NCBI GenBank assembly: GCA_017453335.1
Contig: JAFTKI010000071.1
Location: 1-31,303, forward strand
From: Clostridia bacterium
GTDB lineage: Bacteria; Bacillota_A; Clostridia; Oscillospirales; CAG-272
DNA: 31,303 nt
Direction of reading: 5' to 3'
The notes beneath the pieces are model-generated. The model searched no databases, was not told where the DNA came from, and saw nothing but the letters and a program-made list of their open reading frames with translations. Shown piece by piece: positions 25,059 to 31,303 of this stretch (position 1 is its first letter; each line of letters starts with the position of its first letter). The position numbers and the translations under genes were made by a program.

Positions 25059-28000
25059 ATGAATAAAATGAAAAGAATAATTTCAACACTCTTGGCTGTC
25101 ATCATGTTGCTTGGCTCCTTTGCGGCGTTCTCCACCGTGGGCGTTTCGGCAGCGTCGGATGATATTGATAAGGTGATTCAAAACACTTATGTAAAAGATG
25201 AAGTGTATAACACCCCGGAAGAAAAACTGGCAACCATGAAAAAGACCTTTACCCGCGGCAACTACGAGCTTTACGTAGACGAAGTCAGCGGTGAGGTTGC
25301 AACGAAGGACATTCGTACAGGTGAGATCCTGTTCACAAACCCTTATGATGTTGCAGGCTCCAAGGGTTCGGTTGATACCAAGAGCCAGTTGATGTCGCAG
25401 ATCATCGTTCAGTATGAAGACATTACGACCGGTGATGCAGAGCCGTTGTACAGCTTCAAAGAAGCGGCTATGCGTGAGCAGATCAAGGTTCTGAACATCA
25501 AGAACGGTGTTCGTGTAGAATACACGATCGGTCAGGAAGCCACCAGAAAGCTGGTTCCGAGACGTATTTCGGATCAGAACTTTGTCAAATTTATCAAAAC
25601 TCCTTTGGAGTCTGCCGTAAACAACGGAACTCTGAGCAGCTGGGTTTTGGAAAAATTCCTGGCAAACTACAAGTTTGAAAGCTTGGCAAACAAGAAAACC
25701 CAGAAGCTGAAGGACCAGATCCTGAAGAAATATCCCGTTCTTGATAAGATGGATATCTGGGTATTTGACGAAGAGCCTACTTCCGTACAGATCAACTTCT
25801 GTGAAACTTATATCAAGAACTTCTGTGATGACTACACCTTCGAGCAGATGGAAGCAGACCACGCAGAAACAGGATATATCGAAGAGGAAGCAAAGTATCC
25901 TTTGTTCAAGATGGCATTGGAGTATAACCTGACCGACAGTGGCGTGAAGGTAACTCTGCCTTGTAACGGCTTGCGTTACGACATGGCATCTTACGCACTG
26001 GAAAGCGTTAGCGTACTTCCTTATATGGGAGCAGGTAACAGCCACAACAGCGGTTACAACTTCTTCCCGGACGGTGCCGGTGAATTGTTCGACTTTGAAA
26101 AGCTGAACAACGGTTATCCGACCTATATTTCGGCTCAGGTTTACGGTGCTGACTATGCATACCATCAGTTGAACACCGCAACCGATAAGAGCCAAAAGGC
26201 GGTCCGTTATCCCGTTTACGGTACTATTGCCGAGGAAATTCTGTACACCTTCTCGTATGAAGCTCCGGTTTATACCGATGATTCCAAGACGAAGATTGAC
26301 CACTATGAGTCGATTACCGAAACCGTTTCCAACTCTATCGTTCAATATGAAAATATTGAAAAATACGTAACGGATCAGGGCGGAAAGATGCTGCCCGGCG
26401 GCGTTTCGGTAGAATCGTACAAGCGCGGCTTTGTAGCGATCATCGAGTCGGGTGAATCCTTGGCAAAGATCGAGACTTGCCACCCCGGTCTGTCGAGCGA
26501 TTACAACTATATGAGAAACTACTTCAACCCGAAGCCGAAGGACAGCTATGATGTTGCAGATTCCCTTTCGGTAGGTAGTAGCTCGAAGTGGACGGTTGTA
26601 TCCGACCGTAAGTATACGGGTAACATCGTGATCAACTATCAGATGTTGACCGATCCCGAACTGGCTAAAAACGTTGAGGATGAGGGTTATACTTACTACG
26701 AAACCACTTGGTTTGGTATGGCTGAGGCTTACCGTGATCACTTGGTGAACAGCGGAACCCTTTCCCTCCTTGCTGATGATCAGCTGGAAGAAAACATCCC
26801 GCTGTATATGGAAGTGTTCGGTGCTGTGGAAACACAGGAGCAGATCGCTACCATTCCTGTGGATGTTATGACTCCTCTGACGACCTTTGATAATATTCTT
26901 ACCATGTACACCGAGCTGTCTGATGCAGGCATCAAGAACATCAACTTCAAGATGACCGGTTATGCAAACGGCGGTTTGGGTATGGCAACTGTTCCTTCTG
27001 ACCTTGAGTGGGAAGATAACGTAGGCGGTGCAAACGGCTTCCGTTCCTTGGTGAAGAAGGCTACGGCTATCAACTCGATCAACGGCGAGCATATCGGTCT
27101 GTATCCCGATTTTGATTTCGCTTATATCGAAAACGACACTTGGTTTGACAGCACCAACCTGAAGGACGATGCCGTCAGAACCATTGATAACCGTTATTCC
27201 TCCAAGAGACTTTACAGCTCCACCGACCAGAGTTATGTAAGCTTCTATCAGCTTGCAATTTCTCCTTCTCGCTACAGCAAGTTCTATGAAGAGCTGCTGG
27301 AGAACTACGGTGAATACGGCTTGAAGTCGATGTCTGTCGGTTCTTTGGGTAACTCCCTTAACTCCGACTTCGACGAGGATGAGCCTTACAACCGCGAGGA
27401 CAGTAAGAGCTACACAGCACAGGCATTCCAGGATATGAAGAACGCAGGCTACAGCCTGATGACCGAAAGCGCAAATGCTTATACTTGGGGTTATGTGGAT
27501 CACATCCTGAATATGGATCTTGATTCCAGCCGTCATATCAAGGCAAGTGCTTCGGTACCGTTCCTTGGTGTTGTGCTTCACGGATTTGTTCAGTTCACAG
27601 GTACTCCCTTCAATGAGGAGGGTGACCCCGAGTATGCAATGCTTCGTGCATTGGAAAACGGTGCGGCTCTCTACTTCATTCTGTCTTATCAGAATACCGC
27701 AGAATTGAAGGAATTTGAGAACCTCAGCCAATACTATTCGGTTCGTTATGACATTTGGAAGGAAGACGTTGTTTCCTACTATTCGGAATTGAACGGCCTT
27801 TTGAAGGACGTTCAGAACAAGGTGATCATCGACCACCGCTTCTTGATCGGTAAGCGTATATTGGATGTTGATGAGCTGGAAGCCGAGCTGGCAGAACAGC
27901 TGAAGGATGCATCCGAGAAGGAGACCGCTGCACAAGAGGCGCTGATTACCGAAAAGGTATTGAAGATTGCAAATGCTTGGAAGGTTGCTGAAAACGCATA

Positions 28001-28883
28001 CGACAAGATCGAAGACATCTTGACCGAGATGGATTCGTTGAACAAGCAGATCTTCGATAATAAGAAGGTATTGGAGGATAAGGTATCCAAGCTTTCTTTG
28101 GAGGTTGAAGATGCACTTGCATTGATGCGTCCCCGTATCGATGCTGAAACCGGTGAAGAGATTGCAGCTCTGCCTGCAGCACAGGCTACCAAGGATCTGG
28201 TTGCATACCTGAACTCCTTGCGTACCACCACCACCGATATCCTCAAAGCATCTGCTAAGCTGGATGCACTGTACGAAGAAGGTCTTGAGCTGCTGGCTAC
28301 AGTAGCAAAGTCGGCTTCGATCATTGAGGAGTCTGAGCTGACTGCCGACACGAAGGATCGTATGGTTGCCGTAGTCAAGGAATACTATGAGGAAGCGCTG
28401 AAGCTCTTCAACGAGGGTGATTCCCGTGACGACGATGATCAGATGTGCTATTCCGCGTTGCAGAAGCGCGATAAGTACAAGGCTTATGTTACCGAGGGCA
28501 ATGCCGGTTATGTAGTGAATACTGCTGTGGCAGCTTTGGTAGCTGTAAAGTCCGATGATCCTGAGGAACACGCAAACCTGATCACGGCTTGTGAGAAGTA
28601 TATGTATACTGCTGACCAGCTGGTTAAGGAAGGCGTGCTTGAGGACGAGAATCAGGATACAGGCATTGGCGATGACAATAAGGATACTACCACCGATAAA
28701 TTTGTGGTTGACAACAACCAGATCGTTTTGGTAACCTATGGTGACCGCGATGCAAACACACACGTGAAAAATGCATACAAGTCGTTTATTCTGAACTACA
28801 ACAACTATGCTGTAGTGGTTGAGTATGAGGATGTTATTTATACCATTCCTCGCGGCGGCTATGTTGTGCTTTACCACAACTGA
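25059..28883 (+). CDS. Secreted DUF5696-type protein, possible glycan-active enzyme
   Basis: A 1274-residue exported protein starting with a signal peptide (AVIMLLGSFAAFSTVGVSAAS). I recognise the DUF5696 type from the order ELYVDEVSGEVATKDIRTGE, SHNSGYNFFPDGAGELF, the barrel-like stretch at 580-700 (LTTFDNILTMYTELSDAGIK, GLYPDFDFAYIEND), and LMTESANAYTWGYVDHI near 800. The last two hold acidic residues that could be catalytic, but no known active site can be named. About 930-1170 is helical and coiled-coil-like; 1185-1274 is a small separate domain ending GGYVVLYHN. After residue 9 the gene uses no TTA, CTA or TCA codon, a strong codon bias. The start has AGGAGG. It likely acts on or binds the imported glycan outside the cell. 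Confidence 0.75.
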   Translation: MNKMKRIISTLLAVIMLLGSFAAFSTVGVSAASDDIDKVIQNTYVKDEVYNTPEEKLATMKKTFTRGNYELYVDEVSGEVATKDIRTGEILFTNPYDVAGSKGSVDTKSQLMSQIIVQYEDITTGDAEPLYSFKEAAMREQIKVLNIKNGVRVEYTIGQEATRKLVPRRISDQNFVKFIKTPLESAVNNGTLSSWVLEKFLANYKFESLANKKTQKLKDQILKKYPVLDKMDIWVFDEEPTSVQINFCETYIKNFCDDYTFEQMEADHAETGYIEEEAKYPLFKMALEYNLTDSGVKVTLPCNGLRYDMASYALESVSVLPYMGAGNSHNSGYNFFPDGAGELFDFEKLNNGYPTYISAQVYGADYAYHQLNTATDKSQKAVRYPVYGTIAEEILYTFSYEAPVYTDDSKTKIDHYESITETVSNSIVQYENIEKYVTDQGGKMLPGGVSVESYKRGFVAIIESGESLAKIETCHPGLSSDYNYMRNYFNPKPKDSYDVADSLSVGSSSKWTVVSDRKYTGNIVINYQMLTDPELAKNVEDEGYTYYETTWFGMAEAYRDHLVNSGTLSLLADDQLEENIPLYMEVFGAVETQEQIATIPVDVMTPLTTFDNILTMYTELSDAGIKNINFKMTGYANGGLGMATVPSDLEWEDNVGGANGFRSLVKKATAINSINGEHIGLYPDFDFAYIENDTWFDSTNLKDDAVRTIDNRYSSKRLYSSTDQSYVSFYQLAISPSRYSKFYEELLENYGEYGLKSMSVGSLGNSLNSDFDEDEPYNREDSKSYTAQAFQDMKNAGYSLMTESANAYTWGYVDHILNMDLDSSRHIKASASVPFLGVVLHGFVQFTGTPFNEEGDPEYAMLRALENGAALYFILSYQNTAELKEFENLSQYYSVRYDIWKEDVVSYYSELNGLLKDVQNKVIIDHRFLIGKRILDVDELEAELAEQLKDASEKETAAQEALITEKVLKIANAWKVAENAYDKIEDILTEMDSLNKQIFDNKKVLEDKVSKLSLEVEDALALMRPRIDAETGEEIAALPAAQATKDLVAYLNSLRTTTTDILKASAKLDALYEEGLELLATVAKSASIIEESELTADTKDRMVAVVKEYYEEALKLFNEGDSRDDDDQMCYSALQKRDKYKAYVTEGNAGYVVNTAVAALVAVKSDDPEEHANLITACEKYMYTADQLVKEGVLEDENQDTGIGDDNKDTTTDKFVVDNNQIVLVTYGDRDANTHVKNAYKSFILNYNNYAVVVEYEDVIYTIPRGGYVVLYHN

Positions 28884-28903
28884 GAAGGGAGGTTTCGTTC
28901 CAA

Positions 28904-29863
28904 ATGACAAATAATTTGACAGTAAAATCGGCAAAATCGCCGAAGAGAAAGAAAATAGCCTCCCTTGACAGACGTAAGTCACGTTCGGGTTGGTTCTTTA
29001 TCCTGCCCTTCCTGATCGGATTCGTTCTGATCTACCTGCCCATGATCTATGACTCCATTGAGCAGAGCTTGACCCAGCAGGGAGTTGGAAATGAGGATGT
29101 GTTCGTTGGATTTGCCAACTATAGTGAAGCACTTTTCGGCTTTGCTTTGGACGGCAGAACCTTCCTTGAGGTATTGATCGAAGGCTTGGGAACCCTTGCC
29201 TTCGAGCTCCCCTCGATTTTGATCTTCTCACTCTTCATGGCTGTTATGCTGAACCAAAAGGCAGCAGGCCGCGGCTTGTTCCGTGCAATCTTCTTCATCC
29301 CCGTCGTTCTGTCTACCGGTATTATGGAGACGGTAAACGCACAGAGTATGAGTGAAGGCCTGATGAGTGAGGGAATCGATGACGGTAGTGGTTCCAGTGC
29401 CTCCGAGGGCTTGGTTTCCGCATTGGATTTCGAAGTATTGTTCGCATCCATGGGAGCTACAGGTCTTACCGATATCGTAACCACCGCCGTAAACAACATC
29501 TTCAATATCGTAAACCGCTCCGGTGTACAGATGTTGATCTTCCTGGCAGGCTTGCAGTCGATCTCTCCTGCGATCTATGAATCCTGTAAGATCGACGGTG
29601 CAACCTCATGGGAAACCTTCTGGAAGATTACCTTCCCGATGATCAGCCCGATGATCCTTGTAAACGGTATTTATACCATTATCGACTCCTTTACTGTTGC
29701 AAGTAACCCTGTTATGTCGTTCGTTGCTTCCACCGGTATGAAGGCAGAAGACGGCGTAAAGACTGCAATGTATTGGGTTTACTTCCTCGTGGTTATTTTG
29801 ATCGTTGCGGTGATTGCATCTGTATTGTCTGCGTTTGTATTCTACCAACGCAAGAATGATTGA
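28904..29863 (+). CDS. Sugar ABC transporter permease, MalF type (second pair), with insertion
   Basis: A 319-residue CUT1 permease. Membrane helices include FFILPFLIGFVLIYLPMIYD (about 31-50), LPSILIFSLFMAVML (about 104-118) and IFFIPVVLSTGIMETV (about 128-143). The EAA loop is ESCKIDGATSWETFWKITFP. Unlike the first-pair MalF it carries a Ser/Gly/acidic segment of about 60 residues (144-205) before the next helix, beginning with the low-complexity stretch SMSEGLMSEGIDDGSGSSAS. AAGGGAGG precedes the ATG 20 bp after the DUF5696 gene. It pairs with the permease encoded immediately downstream. Confidence 0.87.
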   Translation: MTNNLTVKSAKSPKRKKIASLDRRKSRSGWFFILPFLIGFVLIYLPMIYDSIEQSLTQQGVGNEDVFVGFANYSEALFGFALDGRTFLEVLIEGLGTLAFELPSILIFSLFMAVMLNQKAAGRGLFRAIFFIPVVLSTGIMETVNAQSMSEGLMSEGIDDGSGSSASEGLVSALDFEVLFASMGATGLTDIVTTAVNNIFNIVNRSGVQMLIFLAGLQSISPAIYESCKIDGATSWETFWKITFPMISPMILVNGIYTIIDSFTVASNPVMSFVASTGMKAEDGVKTAMYWVYFLVVILIVAVIASVLSAFVFYQRKND

Positions 29864-29877
29864 GAGGAGGGGAAATT

Positions 29878-31080
29878 ATGAACGCAAACAACATTGAAAA
29901 GAAACCTGTAATTAAGCGCGAAAGTAAAAATAAGATTCGTGTTGATTTTGACCGTACACCGCTGAAAGAACGTCTGAAGGCGAAATTCCTTTCCTTCCAT
30001 TTCCTTGCAAAGGTAGTGCTTTGGATCTTCCGTATGGTACTGATGATCGGTATTTCGTACGTTGTATTGTTCCCGTTTATCACCAAGTTCGCAGGATCGG
30101 TGATGTCCCCCGAGGACTTCATGGACCAAACCGTTCGTCTGATTCCTAAGAACTTCACAATGGATACATACCGTGCGATCATTACCGATACGAACTATTG
30201 GGGCGCTTTCACAAACACCTTCAGCCTCTCTTTGATCACAGCAGTGATTCAGACATTTATCTGCTGCTTGATCGGCTACGGTTTTGCAAAGTTTAAGTTC
30301 AAGGGTAGAAATATCATCTTCATGCTGGTTATGCTGACGATGATCGTGCCTCACCAAACCATCCAGCTTTCGATGGTTGAGCAATTCAGACACTTCGATA
30401 TCCTCGGAATCGTACGCTTGTTCAAGGGCGGCGGAATTGAGATCTTCGGATTCAACATCAAGGATCTTGGAGAGGGTGTTGCCGAAGCATTTGAAAACTT
30501 GGATATCTTGCCCGAAGAAATCAAGTGGGGCTACTTTGTTACCGAAAGAGGTGCTCCGGATTACAAGGTGAGGATGGAGGTTACGGAAAAGGGTATCGAC
30601 CTTTGTAACACATACTTCCCGCTGATCCTGATGTCGCTCACGGGCTTGGCACTCAAGAACGGTTTGTACATCTTCCTGTTGCGTCAGTTCTTCCGCGGAA
30701 TTCCCGATGAATTGGAAGAATCGGCTTACATGGATGGATCCGGTACTCTTCGTACCTTCTTCCAGATCATTCTTCCCCTGTCCGTCCCCATGATGATCAC
30801 GGTATTCCTGTTCGCATTCTGCTGGCAATGGACAGACTCGTTCTATACAGGATTGTTCCTTACATCGTCAAAGGCGAGCGATATGCTGTTGGCATCAAAC
30901 ACCTTCCTTAACTACCCGTTGGTTTCTGTGCAGGCTGCCGGAAGCTCGGGGCAAGCATTGTTCGATGCGGCAGTTGTCGATACGAAGGGCTTGATGATCA
31001 TCTTCCCGTTGGTTATCTTGTATGCCTTCTGCCAGAAATTCCTGGTACAAGGTATCGAGCACTCCGGTATCGCAAACTAA
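29878..31080 (+). CDS. Sugar ABC transporter permease, MalG type (second pair), with insertion
   Basis: A 400-residue CUT1 permease, about 110 residues longer than the first-pair MalG. A basic N-terminal tail of about 45 residues precedes the first helix (MVLMIGISYVVLFPFITKF). An extra segment of about 65 residues (178-242, GIEIFGFNIKDLGEGVAEAF... GYFVTERGAPDYKV) interrupts the usual loop between LIPLY-type and NTYFPLILMS motifs. The EAA loop is ESAYMDGSGTLRTFFQIILP. Start ATG at 29878 has GAGGAGGGG upstream; an in-frame TTG at 29860 overlaps the upstream gene and is unlikely. It is the last gene of the operon. Confidence 0.87.
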   Translation: MNANNIEKKPVIKRESKNKIRVDFDRTPLKERLKAKFLSFHFLAKVVLWIFRMVLMIGISYVVLFPFITKFAGSVMSPEDFMDQTVRLIPKNFTMDTYRAIITDTNYWGAFTNTFSLSLITAVIQTFICCLIGYGFAKFKFKGRNIIFMLVMLTMIVPHQTIQLSMVEQFRHFDILGIVRLFKGGGIEIFGFNIKDLGEGVAEAFENLDILPEEIKWGYFVTERGAPDYKVRMEVTEKGIDLCNTYFPLILMSLTGLALKNGLYIFLLRQFFRGIPDELEESAYMDGSGTLRTFFQIILPLSVPMMITVFLFAFCWQWTDSFYTGLFLTSSKASDMLLASNTFLNYPLVSVQAAGSSGQALFDAAVVDTKGLMIIFPLVILYAFCQKFLVQGIEHSGIAN

Positions 31081-31097
31081 TTCAAACAACAAAACAA

Positions 31098-31130
31098 AAG
31101 GAGAAGCTCCTTGGAGCTTCTCCTTATTGT
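31098..31130 (+). terminator. Terminator of the sugar operon
   Basis: AAGGAGAAGCT (31098-31108) pairs perfectly with AGCTTCTCCTT (31115-31125), 17 bp after the last stop codon; an ATTGTTGT tract follows. The flanks ACAAC and GTTGT can extend the stem. Confidence 0.85.
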
Positions 31131-31144
31131 TGTATCACGAAAAC

Positions 31145-31161
31145 CCCGCCATAGTGGCGGG
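31145..31161. repeat. Short GC-rich hairpin
   Basis: CCCGCCA-TAG-TGGCGGG is a perfect 7-bp stem. It follows the operon terminator and precedes the right-edge repeat; it may be a back-up terminator or part of the repeat element. Confidence 0.5.
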
Positions 31162-31231
31162 ATTCAAAATAGGCTATGCCGATGGGCAGAAGAAAAAGCA
31201 AAAGTCAGCGCAGAATATTTTTGTGGGAAAG

Positions 31232-31276
31232 GCTCCCTTGTGTAAAGGGAGCTGTCAGCGAAGCTGACTGAGGGAT
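31232..31276 (+). repeat. Right-edge copy of the CCCTTGTGTAAAGGG hairpin repeat
   Basis: GCTCCCTT (31232-31239) pairs with AAGGGAGC (31245-31252); a second hairpin GTCAGC-GAA-GCTGAC (31254-31268) follows, then TGAGGGATTG. It matches, in opposite orientation, the element at 1-23, with the same core and loop but the outer base pair swapped. The pattern fits a dispersed, structured intergenic repeat. No gene was seen between 31126 and the right edge. Confidence 0.7.
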
Positions 31277-31303
31277 TGTTTTGTGTGGATTACTGCTTTT
31301 TAC

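Noticed and set aside
25083..28982. A 1299-codon open frame on the minus strand, opposite the DUF5696 gene.
   Set aside because: Its codons align exactly with sense codons, so antisense stops can arise only from TTA, CTA or TCA, which the sense gene avoids. It has no SD, no recognisable domain and is best explained by codon bias.

Overview
The window reads as one chromosomal piece of a low-to-mid GC anaerobic Bacillota, most likely a gut or rumen Clostridia (Oscillospirales or Christensenellales-like). The reasons are strong SD sequences (AGGAGG type), many sigma-A promoters with 17-bp spacers, long-form HPF, a YtqB/MnmM methyltransferase, a DUF6062 protein, a two-gene SUF-like Fe-S system and sugar ABC operons without their own ATPase. 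No rRNA, tRNA, CRISPR, phage or insertion-sequence gene was seen. Genus cannot be fixed from the sequence.

Left part (1-16.6 kb) is housekeeping-like. An AraC-family regulator (minus) diverges from a Gfo/Idh/MocA dehydrogenase. A ROK sugar kinase follows on its own consensus promoter, then a convergent HAD phosphatase. A three-gene operon encodes a DUF6062 cysteine protein, the tRNA-modifying MnmM and a lipoprotein D,D-carboxypeptidase of the M15B/VanY type. A minus-strand pair encodes an XRE regulator with four membrane helices and, overlapping it, a GxDLY/SGNH hydrolase. Next come rpsT (minus), pfkA (plus), an HtrA-like lipoprotein protease with a collagen-like GKDGAD repeat, hpf (minus) and ligA (plus). 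A sufC/sufB-like pair resembling the minimal SMS Fe-S assembly system closes this part. Between the protease gene and hpf lies a nested multi-hairpin element (11660-11898).

Right part (16.6-31.1 kb) is a regulatory intergenic region of about 720 bp followed by one 13.8-kb, tightly spaced, seven-gene operon. In order it encodes a giant (1246 aa) solute-binding protein with an N-terminal carbohydrate-binding-like region; a MalF/MalG-type permease pair; an NHL beta-propeller/TPR/Yip1 membrane protein; a 1274-aa secreted DUF5696 protein; and a second MalF/MalG-type permease pair, both members of which carry an extra segment in the middle of the protein. There is no ATPase and no regulator in the operon. 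The inferred job is capture, possible processing and import of a complex glycan or oligosaccharide, powered by a shared ATPase encoded elsewhere; imported sugar could feed the ROK kinase and phosphofructokinase. This operon is the best candidate for an undescribed system.

Both ends of the window carry copies, in opposite orientation, of a short hairpin repeat with core CCCTTGTGTAAAGGG. Promoters and terminators are assigned by eye from consensus hexamers and stem-loops; TM and domain borders are estimates from the translated sequence.
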